Of a stretch of 39,103 nt of DNA, positions 19,079 through 26,675 are shown one piece after another (within the stretch, counting starts at the first letter, position 1; every line of letters starts with the position of its first letter). The translations under genes and the position numbers were made by a program. The notes beneath the pieces were generated by a model. It made no database searches, was not told where the DNA came from, and was given only the letters and a program-made list of their open reading frames with translations. The DNA is from Symbiodinium natans (taxonomy: Eukaryota; Sar; Dinophyceae; Suessiales; Symbiodiniaceae): contig CAJNDS010001668.1 of NCBI GenBank assembly GCA_905221605.1, forward strand, positions 1,567,276-1,606,378, read 5' to 3'.

Positions 19079-20786
19079 TACTTTTCTCCATGAGGGCACG
19101 AAGGCGCCAAGCAGGAGCTTGCAGGCGCTTAGGTGGGCCAACAAGAATGCAACATTGCAGTGGCTCATTCCGGAGCTGCGATTGGCCAAGCAGCCCCAGG
19201 CTGGTAAGAAGCAGCAGGCTTTAGGGGTGGAGCCCCCGCTTTTATCCCATCTGGAGGAGAGGATCGTGGCGCTTTGCAGGGCAGGCGACGCCAGGTGGAC
19301 GGCGTTGCTGGGGCAATGGCTAGTAGGAGCGGGTGTTCTCCGGTACAAGCACCTACACCTGTCCACTGTGCTGAAAATCACTGCCTCTACGGTCCATTGC
19401 TACTGCACCCGTGGCAAGCAGGCCAAGCTGAGGTCCGGCTTTTACTGGTGCGTACCTGCACGCTTTTTGAACCAGTTTTCCTGGTCCACTGCGTGGAGGG
19501 AGTTGTATGCATCACTTCCCGCCGCTAGACGCAAGAACTGCGGATTGGCCTTTGACTTCCGAGGCAACAGCTGGTCCCGGCTGGAGTCGGTCCGAGCCAC
19601 TCAGGACGAATTCCGTCGCGTGCTGGAGGAGCCCCAGCTGTTGACGAGCTATTCCTGGCGTCGCTTGGGGACGACTGTTGGGCTCTTGGCCAACTTCACA
19701 GTGCCCCAGCTCGCAGCCTTGGGGGACTGGGGTGATCGTATCGAGGACAGTCAGGCAAAGATGCCTATCCACTATGCAGGTTCCCGGTACGGCCTCAGTA
19801 GGTATTGCAAACACGATGCGTATGCAGTGGCGTCCCATTTGCGTGAGCATTTGTCCTGGGAGGCGATCCCACCGTCGGCAGTTGAGCTGGCGTGTGCGGC
19901 GGCCAAGGTGGAGGCCGAGACCGCCGTGGAAAGGGATAGTGTCGTTGTCTGGAGTTCTCCGTGCAGAGTAATGTATGACCAGAGGAGGCTCAAGCTGACT
20001 GCGTCGGCCAGGAATCGTCTCCGCCAAGCTTCCCGCGGTATGGCGTATCAGGCTATGGTGGCGATGCCGCCAGCTATCGCTGGAAAGCGCTGTGGTTCAG
20101 CCCTGCGAGATGGCACCCCGCTGTGTCCTCAGTTTAATATGGGCACCTGCGTCAATGGTGACACGTGCGCAGTGGTTCACAGGTGCTCCGCGGCACAGAA
20201 GTCTGGGCGAATCTGCGGGGGGTATCACTCAGCTTTGGAATGCCGTAATCCAAAGACGGAACGCGTCCAGATCCAGCTTGTGCCAGCAGCCAAGCCCGGC
20301 CGAAAGCGACCCCGGCGGGAGGCTGAAGGGATGGCCCCGTCGAGGCGAGGTCAGGCACGGTCCTCTTGGGATCGGAATGCAGCTCCCGCAGCCGGGGAAG
20401 GTGCTCCCCATGATCTGGTCGAGGTCGTTGAGGTTGAGGACGAGCCCGTGCTTGAAGATGGCGAAGGGGTCGGACACGGGGAAGGCGCTCCTGGAGTGGC
20501 GTTGGCTTTGGCTGTGGAGCCAAATGGGCCGGCAGACCCCCCAGGTGTAGAAGTGGCGGCGGCAGCAGCGCCTTCCATATTTGACCAGGGCGCAGAGCCG
20601 TGCAACGACCTTCTGAGGTCTACAAGCTCAGGTCCGGCGGCAAGATCATCCTTTCTGGACTTCCACTCGAACAGTTCCGCCACCTTTACCCGGACACGGC
20701 CTTGCAGGTGTGCTGCCTCGGCCAAACGCCTGAGTCCCGCAAAGGTATTCGTTTGGCAGGCGCCCGCGTCTATGTTGTCGACTTGA
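18945..20786 (+). CDS. retroelement ORF1 core: tyrosine-recombinase-like domain plus CCCH zinc finger
   Basis: The frame is open from 18915, just after a TGA; the GTG at 18945 is not a true start, since coding continues from the preceding segment. Counting from 18945, tyrosine-recombinase-like signatures appear in order: Arg133 in LRYKHL, basic hairpin residues Lys158/Lys161, Y236-S-W-R239 at the HxxR box (His replaced by Tyr) followed by LGTT, Trp262 in ALGDWGD, and Tyr277 in MPIHYAGSRY as the likely nucleophile. A CCCH finger follows (C394-x7-C402-x5-C408-x3-H412), then C414-x9-C424-x3-H428-x4-C433, then an acidic linker. Such recombinases integrate circular or linear cDNA of DIRS-type elements. 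From about residue 550 the frame is a shadow of the phosphatase-like frame. The assignment rests on spacing and motif shape, not on alignment. Confidence 0.6.
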   Translation: MVTQASHTEPVTFRNVIRTLRGLYHFQVLRGRLQGLEEVEPVDVDTFLHEGTKAPSRSLQALRWANKNATLQWLIPELRLAKQPQAGKKQQALGVEPPLLSHLEERIVALCRAGDARWTALLGQWLVGAGVLRYKHLHLSTVLKITASTVHCYCTRGKQAKLRSGFYWCVPARFLNQFSWSTAWRELYASLPAARRKNCGLAFDFRGNSWSRLESVRATQDEFRRVLEEPQLLTSYSWRRLGTTVGLLANFTVPQLAALGDWGDRIEDSQAKMPIHYAGSRYGLSRYCKHDAYAVASHLREHLSWEAIPPSAVELACAAAKVEAETAVERDSVVVWSSPCRVMYDQRRLKLTASARNRLRQASRGMAYQAMVAMPPAIAGKRCGSALRDGTPLCPQFNMGTCVNGDTCAVVHRCSAAQKSGRICGGYHSALECRNPKTERVQIQLVPAAKPGRKRPRREAEGMAPSRRGQARSSWDRNAAPAAGEGAPHDLVEVVEVEDEPVLEDGEGVGHGEGAPGVALALAVEPNGPADPPGVEVAAAAAPSIFDQGAEPCNDLLRSTSSGPAARSSFLDFHSNSSATFTRTRPCRCAASAKRLSPAKVFVWQAPASMLST

Positions 20787-21247
20787 CCGAGCCGTCCGAG
20801 TCGGCCAAAAAGTGGACCGACCTGTTCACCGCCATTTGCCGGACGCTATGGGCCGGGGACGTGGTGGTGATCCATTGCATGGCTGGTCGGCATCGGGCTG
20901 CGTTGCTGACATGTTTGCAGTTGGCGCTGATGAGAGACCAAACTTTGGAGGCCGCAGAAGCGGATCTTCTTCGGCGCCGGTCTGTAGAGCTCAACCAGGT
21001 GCGCCGGTATGACGGTGGAAACTGGGCATGGGCCCAGCGTGCCTTGCAGAGCACTCGGTTGCCTGCGTGCTTCCCTGTGCCCAGTGGCTACACCGCATCG
21101 GACAGCTCAAACTTACATCTGCGCCTGCCCAATGGCATCACCTTGTGCAAGCATGCCCAGAGCCCGGAGAGGGCTGGGCCGGCTCCGCAATGCGCGCTTC
21201 ACGGAGGACCGCAGGGAGGCAGTGGCGTGGGGACGCGCGCCCTGTGA
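20600..21247 (+). CDS. retroelement-encoded Cys-x5-Arg phosphatase-like domain
   Basis: The frame shifts here from ORF1 (frame 3 to frame 2 near 20595); GTG at 20600 is not a true start. Counting from 20600, VVVIHCMAGRHRAALLTC contains H92-C93-x5-R99, the P-loop of protein tyrosine / dual-specificity phosphatases. An upstream VYVVDLTEPSES could hold the general-acid Asp61. The preceding GGKIILSGLP and LQVCCLG segments fit the alternating strand and helix pattern of a small DSP fold. A Cys-x-His (LCKHAQ) near residue 163 starts a putative metal site completed after a further frame change. In this element it would act on phosphotyrosine, phosphoserine or RNA 5' ends; which one cannot be told from the sequence. 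A fusion with the recombinase is the likely ancestral state. Confidence 0.55.
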   Translation: MQRPSEVYKLRSGGKIILSGLPLEQFRHLYPDTALQVCCLGQTPESRKGIRLAGARVYVVDLTEPSESAKKWTDLFTAICRTLWAGDVVVIHCMAGRHRAALLTCLQLALMRDQTLEAAEADLLRRRSVELNQVRRYDGGNWAWAQRALQSTRLPACFPVPSGYTASDSSNLHLRLPNGITLCKHAQSPERAGPAPQCALHGGPQGGSGVGTRAL

Positions 21248-21293
21248 GACCTGCTTTGCCCGTGCTTCTGCAAGGTGGTGGCCAGTCATCTGA
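21180..21293 (+). pseudogene. retroelement ORF1 C-terminal tail after frame change
   Basis: In frame 3, RFTEDRREAVAWGRAPCETC and FARASARWWPVI lead to TGA at 21291-21293. Cys-x2-Cys here plus Cys-x-His in the previous frame would make a small metal-binding tail. The frame 2 to 3 switch lies near 21175-21185. Frame 2 beyond that point (to 21247) is low-quality Gly/Pro sequence. Confidence 0.4.
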
Positions 21294-21651
21294 ATGCGGG
21301 AGTAGCCCCGGTTTTTCACCCAAGCCCACGCTGCGACCTTCCAATGTACATTTGGTCGCCTTGAAATCTAGGCTGTCGTCCACGTACTAGCATTTCCGAC
21401 TTCCTTAAATCGTGGCCGTCTAGTTTCAGAGTCAGCAGCCAGCATTCGCATAAGGAAACAGTCGATCTGCATGTAAGGTGGGAGTTGTGCCCGCTCGGTG
21501 CTTCGCTGTTTGCAAGAGCATGCTGACCCTCCTTTCCTCCCCCCGACCCAAGATTAGACGGGAAAAACCTAATCTCGCAGCTTGGAGGCTGAGTCGGTGA
21601 CCCTGGTGTTGCCCAGGGAGGTGCCGCTGTGTGACTTTGGCTGTTGAGCCC
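21294..21651 (+). other. inter-ORF spacer with two hairpins
   Basis: 358 bp without credible coding. AGATTAG at 21551-21557 pairs with CTAATCT at 21569-21575. CCCTGG at 21601-21606 pairs with CCAGGG at 21613-21618 around TGTTGC. The spacer probably holds the signals for expressing ORF2 (trans-splice acceptor, promoter or internal entry), but none can be named. Confidence 0.45.
21601..21618 (+). other. GGTGTTG hairpin 3
   Basis: CCCTGG / CCAGGG stem with loop TGTTGC, 34 bases before the ORF2 ATG. The stem sequence differs from that of the other GGTGTTG hairpins while pairing is kept. Confidence 0.5.
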
Positions 21652-22950
21652 ATGGCGTCTGTTGCCCTGGTGCCGAGGGCTGAACAAGACATCAAGGCCG
21701 CGTTGGGTGTCCTCGCCTTGAATTTTGACCTGAAGGACAAAGTTGTGGAGGAGCTGCTTAAGGTAGGAGTCCGCAACCTGGAGGAATTCCGGTTCTTATT
21801 CGAGGATGAGGCCAAGGTGGGTGCTTTCATAAGCAAGTTAAACTTGGGGGATGAGGCCACCATCCAGACAGCCAGGCTTCGAAGGGCTTGGACAGCTACG
21901 CGTGTCTACTTTTCGCAGGTGGAACAGGACAGGTCAAAAGTGGCCCTGGCTGACTTGGACTCTCTCCTTGAAGAATCCGAGCTTCGGGATGCGAAGCAGG
22001 CATTCTGGCGACGTTACCGCCTGAGGTTCCCGGCTGAAGTCCATCCTAGTGACGCAGTGGTTTCTAGGGTGTCACGTGAACTCTCCAAGCGTATGCTCTG
22101 CCTCTTCAATGTGTGGAAGGTGCGCTCCTTGCAGTTCCAGCTTGGCACCACCCAGAAGAGACGTAAGCTGGGCGACGGTTTGTTCACTGAGGAAGCTGAG
22201 ACGGAGGAGGTCTACACCGCAGATTGCGAGACCTACCTCAGCAAGCTTCACACCCTCCTCATTGCGTACGCGCTGGCAGGGGTTCAGCCGATCCCAGGAG
22301 TGCCTGACGCATCTAAGGAGTTGACCTTGGGTGCCAACTCGACCGAGTTTGTCGAGGTCCCCTTTGACATCATGTTGCAGTACTATTTTCGGGCCAGGAA
22401 GGCCGCCTTGGCTTTGCCAATGGACAAGCGCTTGAGTTGGCTCCAGGCGCGGGATGCGGAGGAGCGCAGCGAGTGGGTCACCAAGTTTCGGGAGAGTACC
22501 CGACCGCTGGGCGCTATTGTCAAGGACCTCATGGAATCTAGAGATGCTCACTGGATTCCCCACCTGGTTCCGGAGGCCGTTAGGCCTGCGGCGGCTCCTG
22601 CTGCAGCGGCGGCTCCGCCTGCGCCGGCCAAGGTCTTGACAGAGTCCAAGTTCATTGCGGGCCAGGTGGTCAATGGCAAGAAAACAGCCCGTCAGATGAA
22701 GGATGGCACTCGGCTGGTGGACCTTATGTGCGGCCCGCGGATGCCGCTGGGCAAGGCGTTTCTCTATTGCGGGTGGCGTTGCCTGCCCGTTGACTGGGTG
22801 CTGGACCCCAGTCACGACTTATCCCAGCTGGAACGGCAGGAGCTCCTGCGTGAACAGCTCCAGTCGGCTACTTTCGTGGCCGCGGCCCTTGACTGCAGCA
22901 CGAAGACAAGGTCTCGGGAGATTCCACGTGACTTCGGCGTTGCGGAGTGA
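21652..22950 (+). CDS. retroelement ORF2 5' part: gag-like region and start of a methyltransferase-like domain
   Basis: ATG at 21652 in good context (GAGCCCATGG); the frame is also open a few codons upstream. About 432 codons. The first 300 residues are helical and charged (for example VVEELLKVGVRNLEEF and SKRMLCLFNVWKVRSLQF), in the place a gag-like protein would occupy; no CCHC knuckle was seen. An Ala/Pro linker follows. Then VDLMCGPRMPLGKAFLYCGW (nt 22720-22779) looks like methyltransferase motif I, VDWVLDPSHDLS follows, and AALDCSTKTRSREIPR (nt about 22882-22929) sits where a catalytic PC or PPC motif would be (here LDC). The frame then stops at 22948-22950 and the homologous sequence continues in frame 2. 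Confidence 0.6.
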   Translation: MASVALVPRAEQDIKAALGVLALNFDLKDKVVEELLKVGVRNLEEFRFLFEDEAKVGAFISKLNLGDEATIQTARLRRAWTATRVYFSQVEQDRSKVALADLDSLLEESELRDAKQAFWRRYRLRFPAEVHPSDAVVSRVSRELSKRMLCLFNVWKVRSLQFQLGTTQKRRKLGDGLFTEEAETEEVYTADCETYLSKLHTLLIAYALAGVQPIPGVPDASKELTLGANSTEFVEVPFDIMLQYYFRARKAALALPMDKRLSWLQARDAEERSEWVTKFRESTRPLGAIVKDLMESRDAHWIPHLVPEAVRPAAAPAAAAAPPAPAKVLTESKFIAGQVVNGKKTARQMKDGTRLVDLMCGPRMPLGKAFLYCGWRCLPVDWVLDPSHDLSQLERQELLREQLQSATFVAAALDCSTKTRSREIPRDFGVAE

Positions 22951-25900
22951 TCGCTATCCTGAGGGTCTCCCCGACTTGCCTCTGCAGGACCAGCTCCGTG
23001 TCTCGAAGGACAACCTGGCCTGTAGCTTCATCTTGACGGAGCTCGCGGCTCTTGCCTCCCGAGGAGGTGGGAGTGTCCGGGAGAATCCGGCTCGGAGTCT
23101 CCACTGGGAGTTGGCCCAGGAAAAGGAGATGATGTCCACCGGTGTGTGGACCGACACCTTTTACTCTGCTTGTTGCTTTATGGGGGCCAGGTGCAAAGCG
23201 CAGAGGTTGCGGCATAATATCGAGGAGATCGATCAGTGGCCGTCCCTGACCTGTCACCACACACACATGAAAGGGGAGTGGGACCCCTATGTCCAAGGAG
23301 GCCAGCGTGTCTACCCCTCGTCTGAAGAGGCGGAGTACACTGCTTCCCTTGCGTTCGGGATCGCTGTGTCTGTCTCCTGGTGGGCAGCTAGGCGGGGTTT
23401 CGGCAAGTTGCATGTCCCTCGTTTCCCTTTAGTTGAGGTGGCGGGCCGTCGGGAGCATTGGGTGGATATTGACCCGCGGGCCCTGCGAGAGTGGGCCATG
23501 GCCCCGACCGCTGTTTCCCTTGGGCTTCGCCCTCTTCATCCTGCGGAGCGGGCGCGCACGCCCGAGCGTGTCCGAGTGGCTGATGTGCTCTTGGAGGATA
23601 AGACCCTGCCTGCAGGAACAGTGTACGTTGGCTTAGGGCATCATAGCCACCGTCTCCCGGTCACCAAGTGGGCTTCTCCTTTCATCCCAGGCCGCAATTG
23701 CGACCCAGCTGTCTGGCTTCCCTTGTACGTTGGGCACATTATGCAGCGCTTGGCGGCTGACTTGCACGAGCTATCCGGCTGCGTGCTGGCCTGCGACTGT
23801 GAGCTTAGTGCCACGAGCGAAGGGGATGTGCTGGCTGGCTTGGTCTTCGAGTATGGTGGCAACCCTGCTCGCGCCAAGAGAGCGAAACAGGGCATTGCTC
23901 CGCGAGGGGTCCGCCAGGTTCTGGCAGCTGCGGCTGCTCTCCCTCCGACCGTTGGGGCGGTGATCCCCTACATGGCGCAGGAATCCGTGGTCTCCGCATT
24001 TTGCTCTCTCTACCCGCCTCATTTCTTTGAAGGCTTTCAGTTTCCTATGATCGAGGACCTCATCAACCAGCCGCCTTTCACCAATTTTCCGCAGTGGCTT
24101 CGGCATCAGGGTCTTCGTTGGGATGGGCCACTGGTGCCCATGTTGGCTTCTCCGCAGCAGCGACTTCTTGCACGCGCCGCAGAAGGCCAACAGGCTGGGG
24201 CGTTGTCTGGGAAGCCTCCGTTGCACCCTTTCGGCCTCTCCTGCGATGAGCATTTTGCCCGCAGTCTCGCACGGGCCGATTGCCCATTGCCCACTGAGCA
24301 GCCCCCTCTCATGGATCTGGACCTACAGTTCGCAGCGGATGCCATGGCACGGGATTTTGGCCATCTTCGTAAGGTTCGGCAGCGGGCCTTGCGAGCGATT
24401 CGTGAACTAAAGGATCGATGGACGCGGGTGTCGACCCGGCTCCGTCACTTGCAGCCTCCGGCCATTCGGGCGGCTACCAGCAAGCGTGACTTGGGCTTGT
24501 TGGGCTTGCTCGTCATCCTTATGTCCTGGGGGGATGTGGCGATGCCCTGTGGTTTCATCGAAGGCTTGCCAGCAGTTGGGTTGGCGCCGCCCTATGGAAT
24601 CTTTCCGCAGCAGCCTGCCCTGCCGCTCACATTGAATGACGTTTTCTTCGATTGTCAAGCGCACAATGCCGAGATCCTGTCGTCCCTCAAGCCAGGGCCG
24701 CACGATGAGTTCTTGCTCAGTCAATCTGTGGCCGACGCTGAAGCGGGGTTTTGTACAGCTCCCATGACGTGGAACCAGCTCCAGAGGCACACGCAAGGGA
24801 AGCCTATCCGGTTGATCCCTCGTTGCGTCATTCGCCAGTCTTCAGGCAAACAGCGCATTATCGACAACGCGCATGCAGGTGGGCAGTCCGCCTTCAGTGC
24901 CGAGTCCAACAAGTTGGTGCTGTGCTCGGCTCTGCGCCCTGCACAGCATGCCTCTCTGGCCCTCTCCGCGCTCGGTGTCGACCAAGCGCGAAAAGTGCTG
25001 CAGGAAGACGGCCTAGAGGGCGGCGGGGAGGACTGGCCTAACGCGTACAGACATTGCCCGATGTCCGCAGATGAGTCGCGGGCGTGTGTGGTGTGCTGGC
25101 ATCACCAGGAATGGGGGTGTCCGGCTTTTCAGCTATACACCGGGCTCCTCTTCGGCTTGCCCCTGGCGGTCACATCCTTCAACCGATACTCCCGATTTTG
25201 CGAGGCCTTGGGGCGGAGACTGCTTGTGCTGCTGGTTTCCATGTATTTCGACGATGCACACATCACAGACTGGGCGTCCAGCAAAGGCTCTGGACAGCAG
25301 GCCTTCCGCGAGCTCAATGCCCTTTTGGGGTCGCCGTTTGCGGATGATAAGCGGCAGGCGCCCACAGGCACTTTCTTGGGTTTGGACTTCGACTTCTCTA
25401 CGGTGGCGGTGGAGGGGGCTGTAACCTTTTGGGTCCGGACAAGGCTCCAGGAGAAGGTTGAGGACATGTTGGCAACCGCGGAGCAGACCGGGGTGTTGCC
25501 CCCAGGGGTGGCCTCCAAGCACGGCACCCTCAACTTTCTTGAGATGGGCGTGTGTGGCCGTGTGGGCACTGGCGGACTCCAGGCCTTGAAGCTCCGCCAG
25601 TCCGAACCCACTTCTGCCCTTACTCCCGAGTTGCGCCAATCCATTGAGGCTATCCGGGCCGTGTTGAGCTTGCGCCCTAAACGGCAGGTGGAGGTCCTGC
25701 CGTCGCAGGCCCGTCGATTCGTGGTAGCTTCTGATGCTGCGGAAGATGTCCCAGGCGAAGGGACGGGAGGTTTCCTCTTGGTCTGGCGAAGTGGATCGCC
25801 CGCGCGAGAGGCCTTCGTAGCAGAGATCTCTCCAGCAGTCTACTCGTTGTTCACCCCAGGGGACCACAAGATTGCGCAACTCGAGCTCTCCATGATTCTG

Positions 25901-26239
25901 TATGCCGTCACGTCTCGGGCCTCGCGCTTTCGAGGCGCCCGCGGAATATGGTACATCGATAATGTCGCCGCCCTTATGTGCCTGATCAGAGGGCGTAGCG
26001 ACTCACCCGATTTGGAGCGCATGGCGCACCTCATCCATGTAGCCCTTTTCGCGCTTCAAACGTGGATCTACTGGGAGTGGATCCCCAGTAAGTCCAACTG
26101 GGCGGATTCCATCAGCCGTCTTGGGTGGCAGGACCGATGGCATCGCCTCCAAGGATTTCAATGCTACTCTGCCCAGTTTCCGGCTTCACTCTGGCGCCTG
26201 CCTCTTCGACCCGTCACTCTTGTCTTCGAGTTTTTGTAG
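22703..26239 (+). CDS. retroelement ORF2 main part: MTase C-half, DUF4326-like, reverse transcriptase, RNase H
   Basis: An intact frame of 1178 codons ending TAG at 26237-26239. The ATG at 22703 is not the true start: sequence up to about 22935 is a shadow of the other frame. From ALRSDRYPEGLPD on, domains are: a second methyltransferase-like part with RENP (23078-23089) and a conserved-looking FMGARCKAQRLRHN segment; a DUF4326-like domain (23621-23862: YVGLGHHSHRLPVTKWASPF to CVLACDCELSATSEGDVLAG); reverse transcriptase with motif A DWPNAYRH (Asp at 25031), motif B LLFGLPLAVTSFNR, motif C MYFDDAH (25241-25261) and a fLG-like GTFLGLDFDF; then RNase H with Asp 25733, Glu 25883, Asp 25958 and Asp 26105 (NWADSISR, a DIRS/Ty3-like ending). 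All catalytic acidic residues are present, so this half may be functional. Confidence 0.75.
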   Translation: MALGWWTLCAARGCRWARRFSIAGGVACPLTGCWTPVTTYPSWNGRSSCVNSSSRLLSWPRPLTAARRQGLGRFHVTSALRSDRYPEGLPDLPLQDQLRVSKDNLACSFILTELAALASRGGGSVRENPARSLHWELAQEKEMMSTGVWTDTFYSACCFMGARCKAQRLRHNIEEIDQWPSLTCHHTHMKGEWDPYVQGGQRVYPSSEEAEYTASLAFGIAVSVSWWAARRGFGKLHVPRFPLVEVAGRREHWVDIDPRALREWAMAPTAVSLGLRPLHPAERARTPERVRVADVLLEDKTLPAGTVYVGLGHHSHRLPVTKWASPFIPGRNCDPAVWLPLYVGHIMQRLAADLHELSGCVLACDCELSATSEGDVLAGLVFEYGGNPARAKRAKQGIAPRGVRQVLAAAAALPPTVGAVIPYMAQESVVSAFCSLYPPHFFEGFQFPMIEDLINQPPFTNFPQWLRHQGLRWDGPLVPMLASPQQRLLARAAEGQQAGALSGKPPLHPFGLSCDEHFARSLARADCPLPTEQPPLMDLDLQFAADAMARDFGHLRKVRQRALRAIRELKDRWTRVSTRLRHLQPPAIRAATSKRDLGLLGLLVILMSWGDVAMPCGFIEGLPAVGLAPPYGIFPQQPALPLTLNDVFFDCQAHNAEILSSLKPGPHDEFLLSQSVADAEAGFCTAPMTWNQLQRHTQGKPIRLIPRCVIRQSSGKQRIIDNAHAGGQSAFSAESNKLVLCSALRPAQHASLALSALGVDQARKVLQEDGLEGGGEDWPNAYRHCPMSADESRACVVCWHHQEWGCPAFQLYTGLLFGLPLAVTSFNRYSRFCEALGRRLLVLLVSMYFDDAHITDWASSKGSGQQAFRELNALLGSPFADDKRQAPTGTFLGLDFDFSTVAVEGAVTFWVRTRLQEKVEDMLATAEQTGVLPPGVASKHGTLNFLEMGVCGRVGTGGLQALKLRQSEPTSALTPELRQSIEAIRAVLSLRPKRQVEVLPSQARRFVVASDAAEDVPGEGTGGFLLVWRSGSPAREAFVAEISPAVYSLFTPGDHKIAQLELSMILYAVTSRASRFRGARGIWYIDNVAALMCLIRGRSDSPDLERMAHLIHVALFALQTWIYWEWIPSKSNWADSISRLGWQDRWHRLQGFQCYSAQFPASLWRLPLRPVTLVFEFL
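25490..25502 (+). other. GGTGTTG hairpin 4, inside the RT-RNase H linker
   Basis: GGGG-TGTTG-CCCC within coding sequence. The stem is short (4 bp), so this is the weakest member of the set. Confidence 0.3.
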
Positions 26240-26364
26240 TGCTTTGGGGACTCAGTGCAGTGGGAGGTTATCCGGTGTTGACCGGATTCTGTTATCCGTC
26301 AGAGTCGGAGATGGTGTCGCCATCGACTGACGGACAGCAGATTCCTGCTGTTTTACCAAAGCAC
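26239..26364 (+). other. closed multi-hairpin structure at the retroelement 3' end
   Basis: GTGCTTTGG (26239-26247) is exactly complementary to CCAAAGCAC (26356-26364). The 108 bases between hold three consecutive hairpins: ATCCGGT-GTTG-ACCGGAT (26270-26287), an interrupted stem TCCGTCAG / CTGACGGA with inner GATGG-TGTCG-CCATC (26295-26334), and ACAGCAG-ATTC-CTGCTGT (26334-26351). The closing stem begins on the ORF2 stop codon. It resembles a cloverleaf in topology but is not a tRNA. Confidence 0.6.
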
Positions 26365-26469
26365 ATCCTGAAGTGTTCAGGTTCTATGAGACAGGAGACC
26401 AGAGGGTTCGGCAGAACAAAAAAGAGTGGGCGCTGGGCAGAGCGATGTTTCAATCCTTGGGGATAGCAT

Positions 26470-26630
26470 GTGAATGTAATGTTCTTTCAGATTTCTAATC
26501 CTAATTCAATCGGACCCACGGCACCCTCCTAACCACCCCCCTAACCCCCTCCTAACCCCCCTCCCCTCGCCCCAATTCAGGGGAGTTTTCTTCCATCATG
26601 CTGCGCTCGCAACCCTAAACTCCTAAACTC
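26470..26630. other. C-rich spacer after the retroelement
   Basis: Degenerate CCTAACCCCC units. No exon-like frame was found. Confidence 0.45.
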
Positions 26631-26675
26631 CCCAACTCTAAACCCTAAACCCTAAACCCTATAAACCCTAAACGG
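26630..26675. repeat. C-strand telomere-like array
   Basis: First telomere-type array after the retroelement, five units. Confidence 0.85.

Larger units (their letters stand above)
17590..26470 (+). mobile_element. tyrosine-recombinase-type retroelement, near full length, boundaries approximate
   Basis: About 8.9 kb free of telomere arrays, with two long coding regions in the same orientation as the surrounding exons. ORF1 carries tyrosine-recombinase-like, CCCH zinc-finger and phosphatase-like domains and is frameshifted. ORF2 carries gag-like, methyltransferase-like, DUF4326-like, reverse-transcriptase and RNase H domains and is nearly intact. DIRS-group elements are the known retroelements that pair RT/RNase H with a tyrosine recombinase and often a methyltransferase, but there the recombinase lies downstream of RT. 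I could not find terminal repeats or a target duplication by eye; both ends are set where coding and structured sequence stops. Confidence 0.7.

Noticed and set aside
22703-22935. First 78 codons of the 22703-26239 frame as protein
   Set aside because: This stretch overlaps the methyltransferase motif in the other frame and reads as low-quality Trp/Arg/Ser-rich shadow.
22072-25879. Long minus-strand frames (up to 248 codons) opposite the retroelement ORFs
   Set aside because: Shadow frames of GC-rich coding sequence; the plus strand carries the RT and RNase H motifs.
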